The notes under the pieces are model-generated. The model worked only from the letters and a program-made list of their open reading frames with translations, was not told the DNA's origin and ran no database searches. The translations under genes were made by a program, and so were the position numbers. From Oscillospiraceae bacterium (GTDB lineage: Bacteria; Bacillota; Clostridia; Oscillospirales; Oscillospiraceae), in assembly GCA_902791215.1 (NCBI GenBank), contig CADAUZ010000024.1, positions 1 to 43,698 on the forward strand: a DNA stretch of 43,698 bases, written 5' to 3'. The first letter of the stretch is position 1, and every line of letters begins with the position of its first letter. This document shows, piece after piece, positions 8,735 to 16,519 of the stretch.

Positions 8735-8837
8735 GACGATCTCTCCTTAAAAACATTTTTTGCAATTATAGCATGAGCCACCGCAAAAAACCATGGAAAA
8801 TATGGAGATATCCCGCCGCCTCTTCCGGGCATATCCA

Positions 8838-8866
8838 TTGCAAGCTTTGCGCTTTTGCGCTAAGAT
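8838..8866 (+). promoter_or_regulatory. Promoter placed for a leaderless DUF3810 mRNA
   Basis: TTGCAA (8838-8843), exact 17-bp spacer, TAAGAT (8861-8866). Only six bases separate the -10 from the ATG at 8873, so transcription would start at or within a base or two of the start codon. No Shine-Dalgarno sequence is present. Confidence 0.65.
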
Positions 8867-8872
8867 AGGGAC

Positions 8873-10039
8873 ATGGAGAAGAGCCTTGTCAAAAAACGCG
8901 GCCCCGCCGCCATCTTTGCCCTGTGTCCCGCCGCGCATGTGATCGCCCTGCTCGGAGGAAGCGTTGTCGCGCTTTTCTTTGCCCTGCGGCATGACACGGA
9001 GAAAATGCGCTTTCTCTCCCTGAATCTTGTACAACCGCTGCACCGCGTCCTCGCCCGGCTTACGGCGCGGCTCCCGTTTTCGCTGGCCGAGTGGCTGTAC
9101 GCCGCGGTCATCGGCGGGGCGCTTCTGTACATAGCGGCAGAGCTTGTGCTGCTCGTCCGCCGCCCGGCGCGGCTCCGGCGCCTGTACTGCCTGCTCATAC
9201 GCCTTGCGGCGCTGGGACTGGGGGTGTACGCGCTGTTTTGCCTGCTGTGGGGCGTGTACTACTATGGCGACGATTTCATCGCCCGCAGCGGGCTTGAGCT
9301 GCACGACATCTCCGCTGAAGAACTGGAGCTTACGACGCTTTACTTTGCGGACCTGCTCAACGAATACGAGGCCCTCGTGCCGCGGGACGAAAACGGCCTG
9401 TGCCGCACGGACCGGCAGGCAGTGCTGGCGCGCTCTCCCGGGGTTTTCCGCGCGGCGGCACAGCGCTTTCCCTGCCTCACCGGACCGGAGGTGCCCGCCA
9501 AGGGGATGCTCTTCTCCCGTGTCATGAGCATCATCGACTATACGGGCTTTTTCTGTCCCTTCACCGCCGAGGCCAATGTCAACATGGATTTCCCCGAGGC
9601 GCTGTTTGCCGCCGTGGTCGCCCACGAGCTGTCCCATCAGCGGGGCGTCGCCAAGGAGCAGGAGGCAAATTTCGTCGCAGTGCTGGCGAGCATGGAGAGC
9701 GGGGATGCGGATTACTGCTACTCTGCCTGCCTGTTTGCCTATATCCACCTGGGAAATGCCCTTGCCGGGGTCGACCGCGCCGCGCTTTCGATGATCGACG
9801 CGGGGTTATGTGACAGCGTGAAAGCGGATCTCGCGGAGAATAACCGCTATTGGGCCGCGTTTGAAACACCGGTGCAGACAGTCACAAATACCGTGTACGA
9901 GGGCTTCCTGCAGAGCTACGGGCAGACGCTGGGTCTGAGAAGCTACGGCGCGTGTGTGGACCTGCTGGCGGGCTATTACGGCCCCCTTGCCCGCGCCCGC
10001 TTTTCAAGCGCGGAGTCCGGCGCCGCCGACGGCAATTAA
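8873..10039 (+). CDS. DUF3810 membrane protein with HExxH metalloprotease-like motif
   Basis: 388 residues. There are three hydrophobic segments in the first ~130 residues (around 17-38, 75-95 and 105-128), then an extracytoplasmic domain. The motif HELSHQRG is followed by KEQEANF, matching a gluzincin-like zinc site (two His plus a downstream Glu). DUF3810 proteins are uncharacterised; the motif suggests peptidase activity at the cell surface, which is inference. The ATG at 8873 is chosen because it is the first start in frame and sits right after a good promoter; the next methionine is at residue 43, inside the membrane region. It is monocistronic, and the tRNA-Gln gene follows 53 bases later. 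Confidence 0.85.
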   Translation: MEKSLVKKRGPAAIFALCPAAHVIALLGGSVVALFFALRHDTEKMRFLSLNLVQPLHRVLARLTARLPFSLAEWLYAAVIGGALLYIAAELVLLVRRPARLRRLYCLLIRLAALGLGVYALFCLLWGVYYYGDDFIARSGLELHDISAEELELTTLYFADLLNEYEALVPRDENGLCRTDRQAVLARSPGVFRAAAQRFPCLTGPEVPAKGMLFSRVMSIIDYTGFFCPFTAEANVNMDFPEALFAAVVAHELSHQRGVAKEQEANFVAVLASMESGDADYCYSACLFAYIHLGNALAGVDRAALSMIDAGLCDSVKADLAENNRYWAAFETPVQTVTNTVYEGFLQSYGQTLGLRSYGACVDLLAGYYGPLARARFSSAESGAADGN

Positions 10040-10052
10040 AAGAAAAAACTTC

Positions 10053-10080
10053 TTGACAAATCCCGAAAAGCATGTATAAT
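10053..10080 (+). promoter_or_regulatory. Promoter of tRNA-Gln
   Basis: Consensus TTGACA (10053-10058), 16-bp spacer, perfect TATAAT (10075-10080), 12 bases ahead of the tRNA. Confidence 0.88.
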
Positions 10081-10092
10081 AGCTTTGCGTTT

Positions 10093-10166
10093 AGCGGGAT
10101 TGTGTAAAGGTAGCACAGCGGACTCTGACTCCGTATGTGAGGGTTCGAATCCTTCTCCCGCTGCCA
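10093..10166 (+). tRNA. tRNA-Gln (anticodon CTG)
   Basis: 74 nt with encoded CCA. Acceptor stem AGCGGGA with TCCCGCT, D-stem TGTG/CACA, anticodon stem GCGGA/TCCGT around loop CTCTGAC (anticodon CTG), T-arm GGTTCGAATCC. Discriminator G. It has its own promoter and terminator, so it is a single-gene transcript. Confidence 0.95.
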
Positions 10167-10171
10167 CTTTT

Positions 10172-10203
10172 AAGCCTCAAATCCAACGGATTTGAGGCTT
10201 TTT
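10172..10203 (+). terminator. Intrinsic terminator of tRNA-Gln
   Basis: Perfect 13-bp stem (10172-10184 with 10188-10200), AAC loop and a T-run directly after it. Confidence 0.93.
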
Positions 10204-10232
10204 CCTTTGTTTTGTGAACTTTTCAAAAAACC

Positions 10233-10261
10233 TTGCACAACAGGGCGGGAGGGAGTATAAT
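10233..10261 (+). promoter_or_regulatory. Promoter of the glycosylation operon
   Basis: TTGCAC (10233-10238), 17-bp spacer, TATAAT (10256-10261). The predicted start of transcription near 10268 rules out the TTG at 10270 as a start codon. Confidence 0.78.
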
Positions 10262-10299
10262 ATATTATCTTGGTATTTTTGAACGGAGGAGGGAAGGAC

Positions 10300-11892
10300 T
10301 TGAAAAAAACGTTCAAGCGCTGGTGGGCGCTGGCGCTGGTGCTGGTGATGGTGTGCGGCGTGTGCCTGCTGTTCTCGACGCGCAAGCAGGGCATGTTCAT
10401 CGACGAGATCTATACCTATGGCCTTTCAAACTCCAGCTATCACCCCTTCCTGTGCACCTCCGGCGACCGCTACGGCACCATCGGGCACACCACCGTCACG
10501 CGGCAGGAATTTCTGGACTATGTCAGCGTCAACGGCGACGAGGGCTTTGACTTCGGCTCGGTCTATTATAATCAGGTCAACGACGTGCACCCGCCGCTTT
10601 ACTACTGGCTGTTCAACATCGCCTCTACCTTCGCGAAGGGCACCTTTTCCAAATGGACGGGCCTGATTCTCGACGGGCTTATTTATCTGGGCTGTGCCGC
10701 GATGCTGTATGCCCTGGTATTAAAACTCGGCGGCGGGAAATACAACGCCGCGGCCACGGCGGTGCTGTATGGGCTTTCCACGATCGGCCTTTCCACGATG
10801 ATCATGATCCGCATGTATGTGCTGCTGACGCTGCTGACGCTTGTGCTCATGTACTTCATCGCCGATCTCATGGAGCGCTTTCGCCCGCGCACCTGCGTGT
10901 TCGTGGGCCTCACGCTGCTGGCGGGCCTCATGACGCAGTATTATTTCGTCTTCTACGCCTTCTTCCTGTGCGCGGCCTATGTGCTGTGGGCGCTTTTGAA
11001 GAAACAGTATAAGGCCCTCGCCTGGTTCATCCCCTGCGCGCTCATCGGAGCCCTGAGCCTGCTGCTGGTGTTCCCGGCGGCGCTGCGGCAGCTGTTCTCC
11101 GGGGAGCTGGTCTCCGGCGAGAGCGCACTGGACAACCTCAAAAACGGGGCGCTCTACGCGGTGCGCCTGCGCACCTTCCTGGGCTTTGCCCGCCACGGGC
11201 TCAGGGCCGCGATCTATACGGGCCTTATCTGCATCGGCGGCCTGTGCGGCATCTTCCCTCAGGTGCAAAGCGCAAGCTTTGACCACCGCTTCAACTGGAA
11301 GTGGCTGGTGCTCCTCATCCCGGCCTATATCACCTTCGTGCTGGTGGCGGTCATCTCCCCGGTGGACGAGCCGCGCTATATCTATAACATCATGCCCGCC
11401 TTCGTGCTGACGGTGAGCTTTTTGCTGTACCTGCTGGAGACGACGCTGGGTAAGAAAAAGATCAGCGATACAGTGCGCGCGCTGGTGTTTCTCGCGGCGG
11501 CGTGCCTGGCCCTGTGGCAGGCGCGGACCGTGCCGCCGGACTATCTTTACCCCGAGCACGCGGAATACAACCGGACGCTGGAGGCTTACGCGGACAAGCC
11601 GTGCGTGATGTTCGCGGCCCCCACCGCAGCCTTCATGCCCCTGACCGAGGACCTCATCCAGCTCAAGATCTTCCCGGAGGTCTATGTGACCGATCAGGAG
11701 AGCTTGGAACCCATGCTCAAGTACGTGGGGGACGCGGACGAGGCGGTCGTGTATATCGACACGAGCGTCTTCTGGTCCAGCGGCTATGACGCGGACGCGC
11801 TTTTGAAGCGCATTGCCGACGAGACCGCTTATCATAAGGCCGAGGAGCTTTTCACCACCGGCCTTACCACAACCTATTTGATTTCCCGATAA
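10300..11892 (+). CDS. GT-C fold membrane glycosyltransferase (ArnT/PMT-like)
   Basis: 530 residues. TTG at 10300 is preferred over the in-frame TTG at 10270 because GGAGGAGGG (10285-10293) lies ahead of it and because the promoter places the RNA start near 10268. One N-terminal membrane helix is followed by an extracytoplasmic loop with the GT-C acidic pair in IDEIYTYGLS, then VHPPLYYW, then about ten more hydrophobic helices and a C-terminal extracytoplasmic region. Such enzymes use polyprenyl-phosphate sugars to glycosylate a surface target outside the membrane. Together with the next two genes it resembles the CsbB/GtcA/YfhO three-part systems. Donor sugar and acceptor are unknown. Confidence 0.82.
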   Translation: MKKTFKRWWALALVLVMVCGVCLLFSTRKQGMFIDEIYTYGLSNSSYHPFLCTSGDRYGTIGHTTVTRQEFLDYVSVNGDEGFDFGSVYYNQVNDVHPPLYYWLFNIASTFAKGTFSKWTGLILDGLIYLGCAAMLYALVLKLGGGKYNAAATAVLYGLSTIGLSTMIMIRMYVLLTLLTLVLMYFIADLMERFRPRTCVFVGLTLLAGLMTQYYFVFYAFFLCAAYVLWALLKKQYKALAWFIPCALIGALSLLLVFPAALRQLFSGELVSGESALDNLKNGALYAVRLRTFLGFARHGLRAAIYTGLICIGGLCGIFPQVQSASFDHRFNWKWLVLLIPAYITFVLVAVISPVDEPRYIYNIMPAFVLTVSFLLYLLETTLGKKKISDTVRALVFLAAACLALWQARTVPPDYLYPEHAEYNRTLEAYADKPCVMFAAPTAAFMPLTEDLIQLKIFPEVYVTDQESLEPMLKYVGDADEAVVYIDTSVFWSSGYDADALLKRIADETAYHKAEELFTTGLTTTYLISR

Positions 11893-11904
11893 GGAGGGAT
11901 CCCT

Positions 11905-12834
11905 TTGCTTTCTGTTGTTCTCCCTTCCTACAATGAAGAAAAAATGATCCCCATCGCCACCCGGCGCCTCGGCGGCATCCTGAGCGGGGAGGGGATCGAT
12001 TACGAGCTGCTGTTTGTGGACGACGGCTCCCGCGACGGCACCTGGAAAGAGATCCAGCGCTGCTCAAAGGAGGACCAACACGTGGTCGGCGTGCATTTCA
12101 GCCGCAACTTCGGCAAGGAGGCCGCCATGTTCGCGGGTCTCGAGCAAGCCAGGGGCGACTGCGTGGTGGTGCTCGACTGCGATCTGCAGCACCCGCCCGA
12201 GAAGATCGTGGACATGTACAGGCTCTGGGAGCAGGGCTACGAGGTGGTCGAGGGCATCAAGGAGGACAGAGGCGAGGAGAGCGCTTTTCATAAGTTTGCC
12301 TCCAACAGCTTCTACAGCCTCATCAGCCGCGCCACCGGCATGGACATGGGTGCCTCCTCGGACTTTAAGCTCCTTGACCGCAAGGTGGTGGACACCCTGA
12401 ACGCCCTGCCGGAGCGCAATGTCTTCTTCCGCGCCCTGTCCTTCTGGGTCGGTTTCAAGAAGGCGGAGGTCCGCTACCGCGTGCAGGAGCGCACCGAGGG
12501 CGAGAGCAAATGGTCCACCAAGTCCCTCATCAAGTACGCCATCACGAACATCGCCTCCTTCTCCTCGGCGCCGCTGCATATCGTGACGGTGATGGGTGTG
12601 CTGACGCTCATCGTGGCGGTGGTTTTCGGCGTCATCTCCCTGGTGCAGAAGATCATGGGCGTTGCCCAGCCGGGCTTTACGACGGTGATTTTGCTGCTGC
12701 TCATCATCGGCAGCTTTCTCATGATTTCCCTCGGCATCATCGGCTACTACCTCGCCCGCATCTATGACGAGATCAAGGGCCGTCCGCGATATATCATTTC
12801 CCGTATCTGCGGCAGGGAGGAAGAGAGCAAATGA
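11905..12834 (+). CDS. GT2 polyprenyl-phosphate glycosyltransferase (GtrB/CsbB/DPM1-like)
   Basis: 309 residues. The cytoplasmic GT-A domain shows VVLPSYNEE at the N-terminus, FVDDGSRDGT, and the metal-binding DCDLQHP (DxD) around residue 92-96. Two membrane helices close the protein (~229-255 and ~264-288). The family transfers a sugar from a nucleotide donor to undecaprenyl phosphate on the inner face. TTG at 11905 is used as start, with AAGGAGGG at 11891-11898. It is the middle gene of an operon: 12 bases after the GT-C gene, and its stop overlaps the GtrA-like gene by ATGA. The donor sugar cannot be read from the sequence. Confidence 0.92.
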   Translation: MLSVVLPSYNEEKMIPIATRRLGGILSGEGIDYELLFVDDGSRDGTWKEIQRCSKEDQHVVGVHFSRNFGKEAAMFAGLEQARGDCVVVLDCDLQHPPEKIVDMYRLWEQGYEVVEGIKEDRGEESAFHKFASNSFYSLISRATGMDMGASSDFKLLDRKVVDTLNALPERNVFFRALSFWVGFKKAEVRYRVQERTEGESKWSTKSLIKYAITNIASFSSAPLHIVTVMGVLTLIVAVVFGVISLVQKIMGVAQPGFTTVILLLLIIGSFLMISLGIIGYYLARIYDEIKGRPRYIISRICGREEESK

Positions 12835-13277
12835 TCGAGAAAATCAAGGCCCTGCTGGTAAAGTACCGGGAGATCATCGTCTATGTCATCGTCGGCGGCA
12901 TGACCACAGTGGTATCCTGGGGCTGCAAGTTCCTCTTCGGCGCGATCTTTTACCCCGGCGTCACGGTCCCTACGGTCGCGCAGAACACGGTGCTGAGCAT
13001 CGTGGAGAATGTTTCGGGCATCCTTTTTGCCTACTACCCGAATCGCCGCTGGGCCTTTCAGAGCAAGGACCCCGATATTTTGAAGGAGTTTTCCGGCTTC
13101 GTCGGCTCCCGCCTGGGGACCTGGGGCCTGAGCTATGTGCTGAACCTGCTGCTTGTCAACGTCCTGCATCTGGACTACCGCGTCGCCACGGTCATCGTCG
13201 GCGTGGCGGTGGTCATCGGCAACTACGTCATCAGCAAGTTCCTGGTGTTTCGGAAGAAAAAGAATGAAAACGAATAA
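12831..13277 (+). CDS. GtrA-like family membrane protein (probable lipid-linked sugar flippase)
   Basis: 148 residues with four predicted membrane helices and the GtrA signature: YVIVGGMTTVVSW near the start and AYYPNRRWAFQSK in the loop between helices 2 and 3. The family is thought to flip polyprenyl-phosphate sugars made by GtrB-type enzymes across the membrane. It overlaps the GT2 gene by four bases and the following gene by 14 bases, so all are translated from one message. Confidence 0.9.
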   Translation: MIEKIKALLVKYREIIVYVIVGGMTTVVSWGCKFLFGAIFYPGVTVPTVAQNTVLSIVENVSGILFAYYPNRRWAFQSKDPDILKEFSGFVGSRLGTWGLSYVLNLLLVNVLHLDYRVATVIVGVAVVIGNYVISKFLVFRKKKNENE

Positions 13278-13809
13278 AGGGCGGGCCTATACCGTGGCCT
13301 TCTGCAGCCTGATGGCGGCGCTGGGCGCCGTGCTGATGCTGACGGGCGGACTGATCCCGGTGATGACCTACTGCTCGCCGCTGCTGGCGGGGGTGCTGCT
13401 GATCCCGGTACTGCGGGAGTTCGGGAAAAAATGGGCCTGGCTCGTATGGCTCGTGACGGCGCTGCTGTCCATGATCCTGAGCGCGGACAAGGAGGCGGCG
13501 CTGTTCTATCTGTTCCTCGGCTATTATCCGATTTTGAAGCAGAGCTTTGACAAGGTAAAGCCGAAGCCGCTGGCCCTGGTTTTGAAGCTCCTGTTTTTCA
13601 CGGCGGCGGTGGGAGCCATGTACGCGCTGATCTATTATGTGCTTCGGCTCGACGTCGGCCTTGAGGAGCTTGAGGAGCTGGGAAAGCTCGCAGGCGCGGC
13701 CTTCTACGTGATGCTGGTCGTCTGCATGCTGATCTACGACTACGCGCTCGGAAACCTCGCTATCCTCTATGAGTACCGCCTGCGGCCCAGGCTGATGAAG
13801 ATGAAATAA
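13264..13809 (+). CDS. Unknown multi-pass membrane protein of the glycosylation operon
   Basis: 181 residues, starting at the ATG at 13264 inside the end of the GtrA-like gene. Earlier in-frame starts would overlap that gene by over 100 bases. It has four to six hydrophobic segments (around 9-28, 33-50, 55-68, 72-85, 101-122 and 143-165), few charged residues between them and a basic tail (RLRPRLMKMK). The helix spacing resembles small substrate-binding S components of energy-coupling transporters, but no diagnostic motif is visible and the name is not asserted. Tight overlap with the flippase gene suggests it belongs to the surface-glycosylation system. Confidence 0.75.
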   Translation: MKTNKGRAYTVAFCSLMAALGAVLMLTGGLIPVMTYCSPLLAGVLLIPVLREFGKKWAWLVWLVTALLSMILSADKEAALFYLFLGYYPILKQSFDKVKPKPLALVLKLLFFTAAVGAMYALIYYVLRLDVGLEELEELGKLAGAAFYVMLVVCMLIYDYALGNLAILYEYRLRPRLMKMK

Positions 13810-13814
13810 AAAAT

Positions 13815-13858
13815 TGCCCTTCCCTGGCCGAAAACCAGGGAAGGGCATCGTTTCTTTA
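13815..13858 (+). terminator. Terminator of the glycosylation operon
   Basis: Perfect 13-bp stem (13815-13827 with 13835-13847), 7-nt loop, followed by a T-rich stretch. Confidence 0.85.
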
Positions 13859-13859
13859 T

Positions 13860-14067
13860 TTGGGTATCGGGGTTATTCGGCAAGTATCAACTTCTGGCTT
13901 GTCATTGCGAACCAGTGACCGATGTCACTGGTGTGGCAATCCGTACTCTCAGCGACAAGGTAAATATCTGCATAATATAAAGTGCCTCCGGCGGGCGGAT
14001 TGCCACGTCACCAGTGTGCGCACTGGTTCCTCGCAATGACTGGTTGGTTGAAAAAACCGATATGTAT
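13860..14067. mobile_element. Non-autonomous inverted-repeat element, copy 1
   Basis: About 208 bp without a gene. The inner arms (13901-13943 and 13997-14040) are inverted copies containing GTCATTGCGA, CCAGTG and GGCAATCCG; the outer ends carry a degenerate TATCGG-TT repeat. A close relative of nearly the same length lies at 27377-27581. No target duplication can be recognised, so this copy looks older. It fills the gap between the convergent glycosylation operon and the SpoIIE gene. Confidence 0.75.
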
Positions 14068-14077
14068 GTTCCGATCA

Positions 14078-16258
14078 TCACACGCCGGGATTCTTGCCTC
14101 TGTATTCCACGCACAGCATGGTCATGTCGTCAAACTGCTCGGCGTCCAGAACAAAGCTTTCCACCGCATCCTTGACGTTCTGCAGGATCTCCTTCGGCGC
14201 GGCAGAGGGGTCGCGGTTCAGAGCCTCAAGCATGCGCTCGGTGCCGAACATTTCGCTTTGCGCATTCGTCGCCTCGGGCACGCCGTCGGTGTACACAAAG
14301 AGCCTGGAGCCGGGCGTGAGCGTCAGCTCGTATTCCTTATACTGCACACCCTCCATTCCGCCGATGACGAAGCCATGCTTATCCTTCACAAGCGCAAACT
14401 TGCCGCCTGCGGGCATCAGGACGGGGTACTCATGCCCGGCATTTGCCGCCGTGACCTTGCCGGTGGCGGTGTCCAGCACACCGAACCAGATGGTGACAAA
14501 CATCTCCTCACGGTTGTTGGCGCAAAGCTGGCGGTTTACCTCCTGCAGCACCTGAGCGGGGCTTCGCAGCGTCATGGCGAAGTTCTGCACCAGGATCTTC
14601 GAGATCATCATAAACAGCGCCGCCGGGACGCCCTTGCCCGACACGTCCGCCATCACAAGGCCGAGGTGCGTGTCGTCGATGAGGAAGAAATCGTAGAAGT
14701 CGCCGCCCACCTCCTTGGCGGGGTCCATACTGGCGTAGATGTCAAACTCGGGCCGCTCGGGGAAGGGCGGGAAGATGTTCGGCAGCATGTCCGCCTGGAT
14801 GCGGGAGGCAAGGGCCAGCTCCGTGCCGATGCGCTTTTTCTCGGCGGTGATGGTGATGATCTCGTCAATGTAGTCCTGGGTCCGCTTCGTCAGGGCGTGG
14901 AAGGACTCCGCCAGGATCTCGATCTCATCGCCTGTGCGGTAGCTGTTGTCCAGAATAAAAATGCCGTCGCCGTTTTTCTGGGCGTTGATGTGGCGGGTCA
15001 GCTGATTGAGGGGCTTGACGATATGCCAGCCCGTCGTCTGGGCCGCGATGAGGGCGATCAGAACGATGAGGACGATCACAACAATGACGGTGCGCACGGA
15101 CCTTTTCGCGCCTTCCCGATAGTGGGCGCTTGCATTGTTGTTGATTTCGTCATATTTTGCCAGCATGGACGCGGTCGGCCGCTGGGTGATGCCCTTGTCC
15201 ACGACCGAGATGACCGTCCAGCCCACGGAGGGCATGGGCGCGCCGGAGAGATAGCATTCCCGGCCCTCGATCTCGATCTCGGTGACACCCGTGCTCTCGG
15301 TGAGCGCCTGGGTGATGAAGGCCGCGAGCTTCGCGTTCTCGCTCTGACGCAGATCGCGGGCACGGCTTGAAAGCTCCGGCTTAAAGATACCCTCGGTTTT
15401 CGGGGAGAAGAGTACCTGCCCGCTTTCGCCCACCACGCACAGGAAACCGCCCTCGGTGGCCGTGTCGTTGACGTAGTTGCTGATGGAGGTCAGGAAGATG
15501 TCCGCCCCCACGACCGCGACGAGTTCACCGTCCCGGTAGACGGGCGCGGCGCAGACGATGCCCAGAATGCCGGTGAAGGTGTCCGCCTCTACGTTTGTAA
15601 AGATGAGCTCGCCCGCCTCGACAGCCTGCCTGTACCAGGGGCGCGTGCGGATCTCGGTGGCGTAGGCCACGCTGCCGTCGTCGTTGATGTAGACATCGGC
15701 CCGGTCGTCCACGAACAGGATGCAGCCGTCGGTGGTTGCCACAAAGCAGGAGTTGAGCTTGTCACAGCTTTCAAACATGGCCAGCATGATCTCACTCATG
15801 TTCGCCGCGATCCCCAGGTCCCGGGAGGCGTTGGGATCAACGCCCCGCTCGTGCTGCATCTGCACGGAGGCCTTCCCGGCGTTGGCCGCGTCCGGGTAGG
15901 CGAAGGCATGCGGGGTCAGGGTGTCGGCGCGGCCGAAATACTGCTCCGCCACCGTCTGGAGTATCGTCACGTTTCCCCGCACCTCGGAAAAGAGATCGTC
16001 GGCGATGTACGCCTGCAGGCCGGTGCTGCGCTTTAAAAAGGCGCTCATGACAGCCTCCATGGCAGACTCGGAGGTGTCTTTGATCGAGGCCTGCTGCTCG
16101 GCGCCTGTCCGCTGCACGATCGCCGTCAGATGCTTCATGTGGATGCCGAACACTACGGTATATGTACCGATCAGCCCTACGATGAGAAACAGGATGAGGC
16201 TGAAAATCTTGCTTTGCAGGCCGCCTATTTTGATTCCGCGTATCGTTTTCATATGCAT
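14078..16258 (-). CDS. Membrane sensor SpoIIE/PP2C-type serine phosphatase (dCache-HAMP-PP2C)
   Basis: 726 residues. A membrane helix (~18-38) is followed by an extracytoplasmic sensor of ~340 residues that looks like a double Cache domain (RTRPWYRQAVEAG and VVGADIFLTSIS are typical), a second helix (~378-398), a HAMP linker (TGWHIVKPLNQLTRHI), a short coiled coil, and a SpoIIE-type phosphatase from ~500 on. Phosphatase motifs: EVGGDFYDFF, MADVSGKGVPAALFM, ANAGHEYP, YTDGVPEA and FDDMTML, so the metal-binding aspartates are present. It should dephosphorylate a STAS-domain anti-anti-sigma factor in response to an outside ligand; no such partner is in the window. The ATG at 16258 has no strong ribosome site; the ATG six bases later is equally possible. 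Confidence 0.92.
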   Translation of the reverse strand: MHMKTIRGIKIGGLQSKIFSLILFLIVGLIGTYTVVFGIHMKHLTAIVQRTGAEQQASIKDTSESAMEAVMSAFLKRSTGLQAYIADDLFSEVRGNVTILQTVAEQYFGRADTLTPHAFAYPDAANAGKASVQMQHERGVDPNASRDLGIAANMSEIMLAMFESCDKLNSCFVATTDGCILFVDDRADVYINDDGSVAYATEIRTRPWYRQAVEAGELIFTNVEADTFTGILGIVCAAPVYRDGELVAVVGADIFLTSISNYVNDTATEGGFLCVVGESGQVLFSPKTEGIFKPELSSRARDLRQSENAKLAAFITQALTESTGVTEIEIEGRECYLSGAPMPSVGWTVISVVDKGITQRPTASMLAKYDEINNNASAHYREGAKRSVRTVIVVIVLIVLIALIAAQTTGWHIVKPLNQLTRHINAQKNGDGIFILDNSYRTGDEIEILAESFHALTKRTQDYIDEIITITAEKKRIGTELALASRIQADMLPNIFPPFPERPEFDIYASMDPAKEVGGDFYDFFLIDDTHLGLVMADVSGKGVPAALFMMISKILVQNFAMTLRSPAQVLQEVNRQLCANNREEMFVTIWFGVLDTATGKVTAANAGHEYPVLMPAGGKFALVKDKHGFVIGGMEGVQYKEYELTLTPGSRLFVYTDGVPEATNAQSEMFGTERMLEALNRDPSAAPKEILQNVKDAVESFVLDAEQFDDMTMLCVEYRGKNPGV

Positions 16259-16354
16259 ATCAAAGTCCGGGCCGGTCAGTCCGGCGTTGGCTGTATATCC
16301 GAAACAGTGTCCTCCCGGGCAGCCGTTCGCATGCGCCCGGGGGGAATTTTATCT

Positions 16355-16384
16355 ATATTAACATAACACCCGTTCATTATTCAA
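16355..16384 (-). promoter_or_regulatory. Promoter of the SpoIIE phosphatase gene
   Basis: Minus strand TTGAAT (16379-16384), 18-bp spacer, TAATAT (16355-16360). An imperfect GC hairpin built on CCCGGGC/GCCCGGG (about 16309-16341) would lie in the ~100-nt leader. Confidence 0.55.
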
Positions 16385-16416
16385 GCTATTTCTGCAAAGG
16401 TCACAGAAACCTGCTG

Positions 16417-16446
16417 TTTACATACCATGCCGGTATATGGTATACT
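16417..16446 (+). promoter_or_regulatory. Promoter and dyad ahead of the nitroreductase gene
   Basis: TTTACA (16417-16422), 18-bp spacer, TATACT (16441-16446) with an extended TGG. The spacer holds ATACCAT and ATGGTAT as inverted arms, an operator-like arrangement between -35 and -10. Confidence 0.6.
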
Positions 16447-16519
16447 TCCGTAAGAAAGTGCAAAGTGGAAAGTGAAGACATGTGCAGATGACGGAAGCTG
16501 AAAGGAAGGGGAGACAGCG

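Noticed and set aside
10270-10299. Upstream TTG start for the GT-C transferase
   Set aside because: It coincides with the predicted transcription start and has no ribosome site, while the TTG at 10300 has GGAGGAGGG ahead of it.
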